Source of the DNA: Clostridiaceae bacterium
GTDB lineage: Bacteria > Bacillota > Clostridia > Acetivibrionales > DUMB01
DNA length: 64,000 bases
Assembly (NCBI GenBank): GCA_012840085.1
Contig: DUMB01000090.1
Span: 37,298 to 101,297, forward strand
Direction: 5' to 3'
Of this stretch, positions 38,282-48,114 are shown in pieces. Position numbers and translations under genes: made by a program. The notes beneath the pieces are model-generated. The model worked only from the letters and a program-made list of their open reading frames with translations. It ran no database searches and was not told the origin of the DNA. Every line of letters begins with the position of its first letter. Within the stretch, counting starts at the first letter, position 1.

Positions 38282-40516
38282 CTTTATCTTTTCAAATATA
38301 TATGTCTGACTTGCATCGGAAGCTTCTGTCCAAAGTATAATATTGGTGCCATTTTTCATAATTGCGCCCGAGATACCTGCATAAAGCCCTGTGCTGCTGT
38401 CCATGATTCTGTATGTTCCGTCTGCCTGTTCTGTTATTGTAAAGATTGCAGCAGAATCAGATTGGGTGATTATTGCGCCCTTCGTCCCGCTGCTGTTCCA
38501 CCACTTACCGGAATGAACACACTGAATTTTATATTTATTGCCACTTACGTTTGTGATTCTGAATTTTTGATTATCATTACCGGTTTTTTGGAATATAATA
38601 AGCTTTGCACCATCCTCTTTACTTGAATTGGGTACATCTATGGCAAAGTTTTTATCTTTTGAAGCTTTGATATAGTAAATTCCATCCTCTAACTTATCAC
38701 TGCCGGTAATTGTATCGGTGGAGGGATCAGCCTCCGGCGCTTCCCCTGTATAGGCCACACCGGGCTGGATAACCGCCTGCTTAGCCTCGCTATCCCAGTA
38801 CACATTGAACTGTGATGCCGTTCCGGAAAGCTTCTGCGCAAACTCACGGAGCTGGATGTAGTTGGTACCGCCGTCAATCAGCCGTGCGTCAGAAAAAGTA
38901 AATACTTCGCCATTCATTTTGAATTTTGTATCACTAATGTGGACATTGGTTGTACTTTGAAGCCTGGCTTCGGTAATTGTGCCGCTATAGGGCTTACCGG
39001 GCTCAATTACGGCGTACTGTCCATCCCAGATTACATCAAACTGGGCAGCTGTGCCATTGAGCATTGCTGCAATAGCGCGGAGCTGTAAGTAATTGCTCCC
39101 GTTTATATTATACGCCGCAGTAATTGATATGGGCTTGCCATTCATTACAAATTTCGTCTGACTGGGTGTGGCAGTAGCCGGCATCGACTTCCATCGTGAA
39201 AAAGAAGTTGATGCACTGCCTTCATAATAGATGCGGAAACCACAATGTTCGGGGGGAGAGGCTTGCACTTCAAACCATACGATGATAGGAGTACCATCCT
39301 TTGATTTCTCTCCTTCAGCATTTACATACAGGTTCGGGAAGTCAGGCGGATAAATCTTAAAACTACCATCGCCGGCAGCATAAGGTCCATCGATGGCCCA
39401 TAAGTACTCCGTATCTTGTGTGATGAGTCGTTTTCCATTCGTCGGAACATTTCCGGAGAGGGCAAGGTACTTTCCGTCCATAGTCTGAATTGTATACAAC
39501 ATCATACAATCCGCAAACTGATTAGTACGGCTTCCCTTGTAAGTGAATTTAAAACGTTCCGCCTTTGCGCTGCTAAGCTCGGCCTTACCCTCTGGGTTTA
39601 TGGCAACATAGGAACCTTTACCCATCGCCGACTCAAGGGTATAAACGCCGTTTATTACACCATCTACGCTTCTATTTGTTATCCCATGTTCGATTCTATA
39701 CTTTGTCTCATTAAAGCTATTAGCTTCTACCATCCAATTGTAAGTTTTCTGGACAAGGAATATAGCTTGCTCCTTCGTGATTTTGCATTTGGGCTTGTAT
39801 CGCCGCCAACACCAAAGCTATCAATGATCGCTTTAGAAAAATGTTGATTCCTGTTTACTACCTCATATTTTACGATCTTAACAAGAGCATCCGTAAATTC
39901 CTTATATGTTGCACAATCATTCGGTCTGAACTTTTCTGCAGGAACAATGCCCCAATACAGAAGACGGCTTATTTGAAACCAATAGATGTTATTATTATCC
40001 TCTTTAGTCATAATCTGATCCAAACGCGTATCGGAAATTACTCCCGGCAGGGTTTGCCACACTTGAAACCATCCGCGTATCTTTGTCATGATATCATCAA
40101 CCAACATCGCCGCCATTTCCGCACGAGTGATTGGCTTCTTATAGCTTGAGGGGTCAGAGTTTCCATGTGTTGTTACATATGCCTCTACTGCATTCTGTGC
40201 CCAACTGGAGCATATATAATCCGGCTCATCCAATTTTTCCAGATTTCTCACCTTCGTGTAGTAGTTATAGCCCTTATAGCTAAACTTGGCATAGTCTCCC
40301 TCTATAGACATAATCTCAACGTTTGTCCAAACCGGGATAATTCCAACGGGAGTACCACCCGGCTGGGAACTGAATTCGGCTCTGGAGCTCGTAACTCGGT
40401 AAAGCGCATTAACGGTCTCTGCCGATGCCAGCGCCGGTAGTAGGGTTAATACCATACAAAGGGGTTAATACCATACAAAGGGCAAGCATGGTGCTTATAA
40501 ATAGCTTTTTCATCAT
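38279..40516 (-). pseudogene. Large S-layer/lectin surface protein disrupted by two frameshifts
   Basis: One ancestral gene of about 745 codons is split. Signal peptide MMKKLFISTMLALCMVLT is followed by a 19-bp tandem duplication (40444-40481) that shifts the frame. Next come an SH3-like region (YRVTSSRAEFSSQPGG), SLH sequence with NDCATYKEFTDALVKIV, then a second shift in an A run (39780-39785). Beyond it the frame continues KEQAIFLVQKTYNWMVEANS, a ricin-type region, two copper-amine-oxidase-N-type stalk repeats (KFVMNGKPISI..., KFKMNGEVFTF...) and a C-terminal ricin lectin (SDKLEDGIYYIKAS). Its role was probably carbohydrate binding at the cell wall. Confidence 0.82.
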
Positions 40517-40598
40517 ATCATTCCTCCTTAAATACCATTCATTGGACTAATAACCGCTTTCTCATCCTATCAAATTTTTCTCCCAAAAAACCGTCTGA

Positions 40599-40629
40599 TG
40601 CATGAAACGTGTTTTTTTTGACATGAAAT
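40599..40629. repeat. GCATGAAA/ACATGAAA pair with 21-bp spacing
   Basis: TGCATGAAA at 40599 and GACATGAAA at 40620, about 85 bp before the start of the disrupted SLH-lectin gene. The flanking sequence resembles that before the other SLH gene at 30.15 kb (CTCC/CTCCC followed by an A run, then TGCATGAAAC-TG). A shared operator is likely. Confidence 0.55.
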
Positions 40630-40713
40630 ATGTTTGTTAATATTAATAAAATTTAGGCATTAAATTCTTATGTTAAACTTAAATTAGAGGAATAGAGAGA
40701 CGGAGGAATGCAT

Positions 40714-40794
40714 ATGCTGCAGGTTGCGGCCTGTGATGACAATGTTGATGTGCTTAATCAGAATTGTAAGTATAAAAAAACCTCCCAAACATAA
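40714..40794 (+). pseudogene. N-terminal stub of a LytTR/AgrA-type response regulator
   Basis: This is the only plus-strand gene trace. GGAGG lies 7 nt before ATG, and the product starts MLQVAACDDNVDVLNQN. That is the first beta strand and acidic pocket (CDD) of a receiver domain of the AgrA/LytR sort. It stops after 26 codons where it runs into the rpsI terminator. It is divergent from the SLH-lectin gene. Confidence 0.6.
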
Positions 40795-40812
40795 GTGTCT
40801 GAGAGATTTTGT
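40775..40812 (-). terminator. Terminator after rpsI
   Basis: CTCTCAGA and TTTGGGAG pair around CACTTATG, followed by GTTTTTTTA on the minus strand. Confidence 0.8.
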
Positions 40813-40824
40813 ATTTCGTAAATA

Positions 40825-41217
40825 TTATCTCTTTGAGAACTGTGGTGCCCTTCTTGCTTTCTTGAGACCGTATTTCTTTCTTTCCTTCATTCTTGGGTCT
40901 CTTGTCAGGAAACCGGCCTTTTTAAGTACGGGTCTTAATTCTTCATCAGCCTTTACAAGGGCTCTTGATATACCATGTCTTATTGCTCCTGCCTGACCGG
41001 TAAATCCTCCGCCCACGACATTGCACAAAACATCAAATTTAGTGTCAGTACCGGTAAGTACCAACGGCTGTCTGACTATAACCTTCAAAGTTTCCAATCC
41101 AAAATAATTATCAATGCTTCTGTCATTTATAATAATTTTCCCGTCACCAGGAACAAGTCTTACTCTTGCGACTGATTTTTTTCTTCTTCCAGTTCCGTAA
41201 TATTGAACCTTTGCCAT
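40825..41217 (-). CDS. rpsI: 30S ribosomal protein S9
   Basis: S9 (130 residues) reaches the P-site tRNA with its C-terminal tail. The family start [19 protein letters not shown] and the basic end [11 protein letters not shown] are intact. It follows rplM by 25 nt, the conserved rplM-rpsI pair, and ends with a terminator. Confidence 0.97.
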   Translation of the reverse strand: MAKVQYYGTGRRKKSVARVRLVPGDGKIIINDRSIDNYFGLETLKVIVRQPLVLTGTDTKFDVLCNVVGGGFTGQAGAIRHGISRALVKADEELRPVLKKAGFLTRDPRMKERKKYGLKKARRAPQFSKR

Positions 41218-41242
41218 ATTCTAATAGTTCCTCCCCTCGTAA

Positions 41243-41677
41243 TTAGATATTCAATTCCAGTTTTTCAGGCTTCTGGGCTTCGTGATTGTGCTTGTCGCCC
41301 TTATAAACCTTCAGTTTTCTGAACATTGCTCTACCCAGGCTGTTTTTCGGGAGCATTCCCTTAATGGCAAGTTCAACTGCTTTCTCAGGGCTCTTTTGCA
41401 TAAAGTGTCTGTACTTGATTTCTTTCAATCCGCCCGGCCATCCTGTATGATACCTACGGTATTTCTGATCCAATTTTTTACCTGTAAGTACTACCTTGTC
41501 AGCATTAAGTACTATTACATAGTCACCTGTATCAACATAAGGAGTATACTCGGGTTTGTGTTTTCCCCTTAAAATCTTAGCCACTTCACTTGCGAGCCTG
41601 CCTAAGTGTTTTCCTTCTGCATCAACCACATACCATTTTCTTTTAACTTCTTCGGCTTTTGCCATGAAAGTTTTCAT
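41243..41677 (-). CDS. rplM: 50S ribosomal protein L13
   Basis: L13 (144 residues) is an early assembly protein of the large subunit. It contains [20 protein letters not shown] and [13 protein letters not shown]. The ATG at 41677 ([15 protein letters not shown]) has AAGGAGG about 11 nt upstream; an in-frame start 51 nt earlier lacks one. It lies about 215 nt after truA, so it may have its own promoter. Confidence 0.97.
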   Translation of the reverse strand: MKTFMAKAEEVKRKWYVVDAEGKHLGRLASEVAKILRGKHKPEYTPYVDTGDYVIVLNADKVVLTGKKLDQKYRRYHTGWPGGLKEIKYRHFMQKSPEKAVELAIKGMLPKNSLGRAMFRKLKVYKGDKHNHEAQKPEKLELNI

Positions 41678-41893
41678 GTAACAGTTAACCTCCTTAACTT
41701 CCGATTGTGCATTCAACAATATTTTCATTAATTTGACTCATTTATATTTATAACTCCGCAATGTCGTTAAATTGGCGAAATTACAAAAATTTTTTCAAAA
41801 TTAGCACTTAATTATTCTAATATAGATATATACTATGTGTCAAGTACATTTTGCTTTCATTTTAATTTACGTCTATATATCTCTCTCTTTTAC

Positions 41894-42679
41894 TTATATT
41901 ATCCTTAAATCTCTTGCATAATCGTCCGTCATTTCATTTTTTTCCGGATAATACACTTCCATAAGATAAAGTCCGTGTGGAGGAGCCGTCCTTCCCGCTT
42001 TTCTTCTGTCACGGCTTTCAATTATATATGGAATGTCGTCAGCGGATAATTTGCCTATGCCTACTTCCACCAGTGTACCCACAATAATTCTGACCATGTT
42101 ATACAAAAAACCGTTTCCTGCAATTTCGAAAGTTATGATTTCATCATCTTTTTTAAGCCAGGTACCGGTAATTGTACGCACATTTGTTTTTACACCGCTG
42201 TCCGCTGCTTTAAAGGCAGTAAAATCATGGGTACCTACAAAATAGCCGATAGCTTTCTCCATTGAATGAAAATCCAGAGGATACGGTACAAAATATGCTC
42301 TGTTTCTGTGCAGTGCAGACCTCTGTCTGGAGTTGTAAATAACATATCTGTACTTCTTTCCAGTGGCGCTGAACCTTGCATGAAAATTCAGAGGAACTTC
42401 CTCAGAATTTCTTATAACAATATCGTCAGGCAAAATGTTATTTAAGGCATAGGAGAATTTTTCCGGTGGTATATTCGAATTGGTAACGAAATTTGCTACC
42501 TGACCAAGTGCATGCACACCTGCGTCAGTCCTGCCGGAACCGATAATGCTGCATTTTTCACCCGTAAGCTTCAGTAAAGCCTTTTCTATTACATCTTGTA
42601 CTGCTACAGCATTATTCTGGCTTTGCCAGCCGTGGTACGATGTACCGTCATATTCTATTATCAGCTTTATATTACGCAA
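41894..42679 (-). CDS. truA: tRNA pseudouridine(38-40) synthase TruA
   Basis: A 261-residue enzyme that isomerizes uridines 38-40 in the tRNA anticodon arm. The catalytic Asp lies in GSGRTDAGVHALGQVANF (about residue 52). The TTG at 42679 is the preferred start: it gives MRNIKLIIEYDGTSYHGWQ, the normal family N-terminus, with AGGTGG upstream. It follows the ROK kinase gene by 18 nt. Confidence 0.95.
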   Translation of the reverse strand: MRNIKLIIEYDGTSYHGWQSQNNAVAVQDVIEKALLKLTGEKCSIIGSGRTDAGVHALGQVANFVTNSNIPPEKFSYALNNILPDDIVIRNSEEVPLNFHARFSATGKKYRYVIYNSRQRSALHRNRAYFVPYPLDFHSMEKAIGYFVGTHDFTAFKAADSGVKTNVRTITGTWLKKDDEIITFEIAGNGFLYNMVRIIVGTLVEVGIGKLSADDIPYIIESRDRRKAGRTAPPHGLYLMEVYYPEKNEMTDDYARDLRII

Positions 42680-42697
42680 ATTTACCACCTGTATTAT

Positions 42698-43645
42698 CTA
42701 TCTTCCCAGCATGGCAGCTCCGACAATACCTGCATCGTTGCCCATCTTTGCTGTTGTTATCTTAGTCTGCGGCTCTTCTTTGAAATATACATATTTATAT
42801 ACTCTCTCTCTGAGAGGCTTAAGCAGGTATTCGCCTTCCTTGCTGACTCCTCCGCCTATTACCAGTACTTCCGGGGCAAAAATGTTTATTACATTTATTA
42901 TACCCTCTGCAAGATAGTATATATATTTATCAACTACTTCCTGCCCTGTTTTATCTCCTTGTTTGGCAGCATCAAAAGCTGTTTTTGCATCAATTTTGGA
43001 CAAGTCGTTATTTACAAGTTTATTAATGAGTGAATCCGGATTCTGCTGTGCTGCTTTTTTCGTCTGCTCAATTAGTCCTGTTGCAGATGCTAAAGCTTCC
43101 CAACAACCTTTTCTTCCACATGTGCACGGCTCTCCATCCAACTCAATTACTATATGACCCATCTCAGGTGCGGAATAATTAAAGCCGCCATAAATTTTTC
43201 CGTTCAGTATGACACCGCTTCCAACGCCGGTTCCAAGTGTTATGGTTACGGAACTGCTGGCGCCTTTTGCCGCTCCTGCCACACTTTCAGCCAGAGCAGC
43301 ACAATTTGCATCATTGTCCAGTATTATAGGAAGGTCTATGTACTTCTGCATCTCAGCCCTTAACGGCACGTTTACAAAGTTGGTAAGATTATTTGCATAA
43401 ACAAGTATGCCTTTTTCATTATCAGGCGTACCAGGGCTGCCTATCCCCACACTCTTTACATCCTTTATATCTTTGCCTGCATCTTTTATAACTTTCAGCA
43501 CAAGCATTGCCATATCCTTTACTATATCCTGATAAGGCCTGTGCTTACCTGTAGGGATACTATCCTTGTGAATAATGTGTCCTTCTTCGTCCACGAGACC
43601 TACCGCAATATTGGTTCCCCCAAGATCAATACCTATATAATACAT
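42698..43645 (-). CDS. ROK family sugar kinase (glucokinase type)
   Basis: A 315-residue kinase with phosphate-binding IGIDLGGTNIAVGLVDEEG, catalytic Asp in ILDNDANCAALAE (about residue 108) and the ROK zinc motif GEPCTCGRKGCWEALAS. The sequence fits clostridial glucokinases that make glucose 6-phosphate, but ROK specificity cannot be fixed by eye. Its place between ecfT and truA is unusual; in many Firmicutes these two are adjacent. GGAGG lies before the start. Confidence 0.88.
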   Translation of the reverse strand: MYYIGIDLGGTNIAVGLVDEEGHIIHKDSIPTGKHRPYQDIVKDMAMLVLKVIKDAGKDIKDVKSVGIGSPGTPDNEKGILVYANNLTNFVNVPLRAEMQKYIDLPIILDNDANCAALAESVAGAAKGASSSVTITLGTGVGSGVILNGKIYGGFNYSAPEMGHIVIELDGEPCTCGRKGCWEALASATGLIEQTKKAAQQNPDSLINKLVNNDLSKIDAKTAFDAAKQGDKTGQEVVDKYIYYLAEGIINVINIFAPEVLVIGGGVSKEGEYLLKPLRERVYKYVYFKEEPQTKITTAKMGNDAGIVGAAMLGR

Positions 43646-43815
43646 AGCTTACCTCCGTTAATTTCAAAATTTATTTTATTCTCATATATTGGATAAAGGT
43701 TTTGTATATCCTTTTTTATATACTAATTTATTAATAAATTACTATATCTTTAATCCTGAAGCAATATATGCAACTAAACTTGTTGTGCCAGTACAACAGG
43801 TTAAATAAAATCAGG

Positions 43816-44619
43816 TTAAATAAAATATTGGAGATAAACGATGAAGCCTATCACCAAGGCGGCCGCTACACATAGGTACAAGTCTGAAACAGTGAGAGTC
43901 AGCTGTCTCATGCGGGTCCTTCCTTCTCCCCCTCTGTAGCACCTTGCCTCCATCGCCGTTGCCAATTCATCAGCCCTCCTGAATGCGCTTACAAAAAGAG
44001 GTACCAGCACAGGTATAAAGCTCTTTGCTCTCTGTACAATGTTGCCGGTATCAAAATCAGCACCTCTCGCTGCCTGAGCTTTCATTATCTTGTCTGTCTC
44101 CTCCAGAAGTGTAGGAATAAACCTGAGAGCAATAGTCATCATCATTGCTATTTCATGAGCCGGTACTCCAACAATGCTTAGTGGCTTCATCAACTTTTCA
44201 ATTCCATCTGTAAGCAAAATTGGTGTTGTTGTAAGAGTGAGAATTGACGCAACAACTATCAGCAGTGTAAGTCTTATTGTCGTCTTTACCGTCCTGTCCA
44301 AACCTTCATATGTTATATGTATAAATCCATAATCAAATAATGGAGTTCCTTCCCTCACAAAAAATATATTTATTACTGCTGCAAAGACAGCAATAAACAA
44401 CACCGGTTTTAGACCCTTAAGAGTATATTTCACAGGCACATCGGACACAATGACAATTAGTGCCGTAAACAATGCCATAATAAGAAAACCCATGTATGTA
44501 TCTATAATAAATATCGCTATCATTAATAAGAATGTCAGAATTATTTTAACCCTGGGGTCAGCTTTATGAATAACAGATTCACCAGGAAAATATTGCCCTA
44601 GCGTAATATCCTTTAACAT
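43816..44619 (-). CDS. ecfT: Energy-coupling factor transporter transmembrane protein EcfT
   Basis: A 267-residue T component of ECF vitamin/metal importers. It has about six membrane segments and two coupling motifs that dock on the ATPases: AQAARGADF and MEARCYRGGEGRTRM (about residues 195-240). It follows ecfA2 by 10 nt. S components are presumably encoded elsewhere. Confidence 0.93.
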   Translation of the reverse strand: MLKDITLGQYFPGESVIHKADPRVKIILTFLLMIAIFIIDTYMGFLIMALFTALIVIVSDVPVKYTLKGLKPVLFIAVFAAVINIFFVREGTPLFDYGFIHITYEGLDRTVKTTIRLTLLIVVASILTLTTTPILLTDGIEKLMKPLSIVGVPAHEIAMMMTIALRFIPTLLEETDKIMKAQAARGADFDTGNIVQRAKSFIPVLVPLFVSAFRRADELATAMEARCYRGGEGRTRMRQLTLTVSDLYLCVAAALVIGFIVYLQYFI

Positions 44620-44629
44620 GCTCCATCTC

Positions 44630-45466
44630 CTACAGGTACTTCATAATTTCCTTTTTAGCTTCACTGATTGTAAATATATTTTCATTAATTTCCGGTATTA
44701 TTTTCTTTAGCTTTCGCATCAGATATGATATCTGCGGAGCTGAAAGTCCCATACTTTCAAGCTGCTCTGCTTTACTGAACACCTCACCCGGATATCCATC
44801 CATTGCGATTTTGCCTTTATACATGACGATAACCCTTTTAGCCAATCTGGCAACATCCTCCATGCTGTGGGATACCAGGATAATTGTCATATGCATCTCT
44901 TTATATAGCTGCAGAATAAAGCTGAAAATCTCGTCTCTGCCCTTTGGGTCCAATCCTGCTGTAGGCTCATCCAGTACCAGTATTTTTGGGTTCATTACAA
45001 GAACTCCGGCTATTGCGACCCTGCGTTTTTGTCCGCCAGACAGCTCAAAGGGCGATTTTTCCAAAATATCCTCATTAAGTCCTACCATCTTAATAGTCTT
45101 TCTTATTCTTTTGTCAATTTCTTTAGTGTCCAATCCTTGCTTGTGTAATCCAAAAGCAATATCCTTATATACGGTCTCCTCAAACAGCTGATGTTCAGGA
45201 TATTGAAAAACAATACCAACCTGTCTCCGAAGCTCCTTCAGATTACTGCCGGTTACCTCTATATCGTTTACAATAATTCTCCCCTGGGTTGGCTTAAGCA
45301 AGCCGTTAAAGTGCTGAACAAGAGTAGACTTACCAGAGCCAGTAGGTCCAATTATTGCTACAAACTCTTCCTCACCAATTCTTAAGTTTATGTCGTTTAA
45401 AGCAACTTTCTCAAAAGGACTCCCCTTCATATATATATGAGAAAGGTTTTCAATTACTATAGACAT
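44630..45466 (-). CDS. ecfA2: ECF transporter ATP-binding protein EcfA2
   Basis: A 278-residue ATPase with Walker A GPTGSGKST, signature LSGGQKRRVAIAG, Walker B ILVLDEPTAGLDP and H-loop VSHSMED. The Q-loop context FQYPEHQLFEETVYKDIAFG is typical of EcfA2. It pairs with EcfA1 and EcfT to power vitamin S components. It follows ecfA1 by 24 nt. Confidence 0.94.
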   Translation of the reverse strand: MSIVIENLSHIYMKGSPFEKVALNDINLRIGEEEFVAIIGPTGSGKSTLVQHFNGLLKPTQGRIIVNDIEVTGSNLKELRRQVGIVFQYPEHQLFEETVYKDIAFGLHKQGLDTKEIDKRIRKTIKMVGLNEDILEKSPFELSGGQKRRVAIAGVLVMNPKILVLDEPTAGLDPKGRDEIFSFILQLYKEMHMTIILVSHSMEDVARLAKRVIVMYKGKIAMDGYPGEVFSKAEQLESMGLSAPQISYLMRKLKKIIPEINENIFTISEAKKEIMKYL

Positions 45467-45490
45467 TTTTACCTCCCTAACAACGTACAG

Positions 45491-46351
45491 CTATGGGTTC
45501 CTAACAATAATATCTGCCAGAATATCAACTGCTTCGTCAACAGACAGTACTCCGTCAGGTAGCTGAAAACCTTCTTTTTTTAATTCATTAAACAGTTCTG
45601 TAACCTGCGGAACGTCGAGACCAAGGCCTTTAACCTTTTCAACATTACTGAAAACTTTTTTCGGAGGCCCGTCAAGCACTATTTTACCCTCATCAACAAT
45701 AATTACTCTGTCAGCCATGCTTGCCTCATCCATGTGATGAGTTATGTGTATGACAGTAATTCCTTCCTCCTTGTTCAACTTCTTAAGGACGTTCATTACT
45801 TCTTTCCTTCCAATGGGATCAAGCATGGACGTTGCCTCATCAAGCACAATACATTCAGGTTTCATTGCCAATATACCAGCTATAGCCACTCTTTGCTTTT
45901 GTCCGCCTGACAAAAGATGTGGCGCGTATTTGCTGTATTCAGAAATTCCCACTGCCTGCAATGCATCTGCAACACGTTTTATTATTTCTTCAGTAGGAAG
46001 CCCCAGGTTTTCAGGTCCAAAAGCTACGTCTTCCTCAACTATTGTTCCTACTATCTGGTTATCAGGGTTTTGAAAGACCATCCCTACTGAACGCCTTATT
46101 TCCCACACTTTTTCTTCATCCCGGGTATCAATCCCGTTTACTATTACTGTTCCTTCAACAGGCAGCAACAAAGCATTTAACAATCTTGCAAAAGTGGATT
46201 TACCAGATCCGTTTCTGCCAATAACAACGATGAATTGCCCTCTTTTAAACTCTGCATTTATTTCTGAAAGTGCTTTTACTTCTCGTCCTTCACTAATATT
46301 TGAACTATATATGTAGCTTACGTCATTTACTTTGACAATACTATCATTCAT
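45491..46351 (-). CDS. ecfA1: ECF transporter ATP-binding protein EcfA1
   Basis: A 286-residue ATPase with [35 protein letters not shown] and [27 protein letters not shown] is the EcfA1-type Q-loop region. The ATG at [13 protein letters not shown] is chosen since AAAGGAAATGGG lies before it; a longer frame starts inside the rplQ terminator. It is the first of three ecf genes. Confidence 0.94.
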   Translation of the reverse strand: MNDSIVKVNDVSYIYSSNISEGREVKALSEINAEFKRGQFIVVIGRNGSGKSTFARLLNALLLPVEGTVIVNGIDTRDEEKVWEIRRSVGMVFQNPDNQIVGTIVEEDVAFGPENLGLPTEEIIKRVADALQAVGISEYSKYAPHLLSGGQKQRVAIAGILAMKPECIVLDEATSMLDPIGRKEVMNVLKKLNKEEGITVIHITHHMDEASMADRVIIVDEGKIVLDGPPKKVFSNVEKVKGLGLDVPQVTELFNELKKEGFQLPDGVLSVDEAVDILADIIVRNP

Positions 46352-46371
46352 ATTACCCATTTCCTTTAAAT

Positions 46372-46416
46372 ACAAAATTAGGGATAAGGCAATAATAACT
46401 TCACCCAATCCCTAAT
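46372..46416 (-). terminator. Terminator between rplQ and ecfA1
   Basis: TTAGGGAT and ATCCCTAA pair across a loop of about 22 nt and are followed by TTTTGTATTT. Some read-through into the ecf genes is likely, because no clear promoter separates them. Confidence 0.7.
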
Positions 46417-46444
46417 GTTTCAATATTTTATTTGAGCTATTTTA

Positions 46445-46969
46445 TTATACGAGCTCAAGTATAACCATCTCTGCCGCGTCTCCTCTTCTTGGGCCGAGTT
46501 TGTAGATTCTTGTGTATCCTCCACTCTTGCCCTTGTACTTAGGAGCAATTTCATCAAAGAGCTTATCAGCAAGATTCAAATTATTTCCTTTTGAATCTTT
46601 AGCCCTGTAAAGCCAGCTCATTATCTGCTTTCTGGCATGCAGCCTTGATGGATTGTCAACAGTGACCATTTCAGTCTTGGTTTCTCTATCTACTACTTCG
46701 TATTTGTTACCATTTTTTGATGTAACAGTCTTAGTTATTTTTCTTCCGCCGCTATCCAGCTTTGCAGTTGTGACTTTTACCTGTTTGGAGGTAAAGTTAT
46801 CAGCTTCCCTGACAGCTAAAGTAATAAGCTTTTCAGCTATATTCTTAACTTCCTTGGCTTTCGCCTCAGTAGTCTGTATTCTTCCATGTTCAAAAAGTGC
46901 TGTCACGAGATTTCTGAGCATTGCTTTTCTATGTCCGGTTGTGCGACCTAGCTTTCTGTGTACCGTCAT
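46445..46969 (-). CDS. rplQ: 50S ribosomal protein L17 with internal insertion
   Basis: L17 near the tunnel exit, here 174 residues instead of about 120. The family blocks [35 protein letters not shown] and [23 protein letters not shown] are intact. An extra segment of about 45 residues ([20 protein letters not shown]...) sits between helix 2 and [11 protein letters not shown]. The frame is continuous, so it is a genuine insert. It follows rpoA. Confidence 0.95.
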   Translation of the reverse strand: MTVHRKLGRTTGHRKAMLRNLVTALFEHGRIQTTEAKAKEVKNIAEKLITLAVREADNFTSKQVKVTTAKLDSGGRKITKTVTSKNGNKYEVVDRETKTEMVTVDNPSRLHARKQIMSWLYRAKDSKGNNLNLADKLFDEIAPKYKGKSGGYTRIYKLGPRRGDAAEMVILELV

Positions 46970-46993
46970 GTGTAAACCTCCCTTACCTAAAGT

Positions 46994-47941
46994 TTATTCC
47001 TCGCTTGGAGCAAGAGACAATCCCAATGCGTGCAACTTCTGAAGAACTTCTTCAAGAGACTTCTTTCCAAGGTTCCTGACCTTCATCATATCTTCTTCGG
47101 TTTTGTTGGTTAAATCCTCAACAGTATTAATTCCAGCCCTCTTGAGACAATTGTAGGATCTTACGGAAAGATCGAGTTCTTCAATTGTCATCTCCAGAAC
47201 CTTTTCTTTCTTCGTCTCTTCTTTTTCTACCATTATCTCTGCATTCTTTGCCTTATCAGACAAATCTATAAACAGATTCAAATGCTCGCTCAATATCTTT
47301 GCACCAAGGCTTATTGCTTCATCCGGTTTTATGGTACCATTTGTCCATACTTCCAGAGTCAGCTTATCCCATGTGGTATCTTGTCCTACACGCGTATTCT
47401 CAACATGATAATTAACTTTTTTAACCGGTGTGTAAATTGAGTCAACAGGTATTATACCTATTGGCTGTCCGGGCTGCTTGTTCTTTTCTGCTGAAACATA
47501 ACCTCTGCCTCTATTCAGAACCATTTCCATATAAAATCTGCTGTCACCGTTCAAGGTTGCTATATGCAAATCAGGATTCAAAATCTCAACATCGGCATCA
47601 GTTTTGATATCAGCAGCCGTAACTTCACCCTCACCTTCAGCGTCAATGTATATAACCTTTGGTTCATCGCTGTGGAGTTTGGCAGCCAATCCCTTAATAT
47701 TGAGAATTATTTCAGTTACGTCTTCAACAACACCAGGTATTGTAGAAAATTCGTGGAGTACACCGTCGATTTTAATTGAAGTTATGGCAGCTCCCGGAAG
47801 CGAAGAAAGAAGGATTCTCCTAAGTGAGTTTCCAAGAGTAATGCCATATCCTCTTTCAAGTGGTTCTACCACAAATCTACCATACGTATTATCCGGACTC
47901 GTTTCCACACATTCAATTCTTGGCTTCTCTATTTCAATCAA
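46994..47941 (-). CDS. rpoA: RNA polymerase alpha subunit
   Basis: Alpha (315 residues) nucleates polymerase assembly through its N-terminal dimer domain ([20 protein letters not shown]). It touches UP elements and activators through its C-terminal domain ([22 protein letters not shown]). The TTG at 47941 gives [13 protein letters not shown], the family start, with GGGAGGG 7 nt upstream; the longer ATG frame adds 34 unrelated residues. It follows rpsD by about 170 nt. Confidence 0.96.
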   Translation of the reverse strand: MIEIEKPRIECVETSPDNTYGRFVVEPLERGYGITLGNSLRRILLSSLPGAAITSIKIDGVLHEFSTIPGVVEDVTEIILNIKGLAAKLHSDEPKVIYIDAEGEGEVTAADIKTDADVEILNPDLHIATLNGDSRFYMEMVLNRGRGYVSAEKNKQPGQPIGIIPVDSIYTPVKKVNYHVENTRVGQDTTWDKLTLEVWTNGTIKPDEAISLGAKILSEHLNLFIDLSDKAKNAEIMVEKEETKKEKVLEMTIEELDLSVRSYNCLKRAGINTVEDLTNKTEEDMMKVRNLGKKSLEEVLQKLHALGLSLAPSEE

Positions 47942-48114
47942 TAAAAACCCTCCCTTAACTCCATATTTATTTTCTGAGGGCAACTGATTCAAGTTACTTA
48001 AACTCAAAATCTGGTTTTGTAAATAGTGTTTTTCCTGGCTCAAATGTTATATCACTTTTACTTCAAATGCTCAGTTGCTATTCTGTGACCCAACAAAATA
48101 CATTACCCTATACA

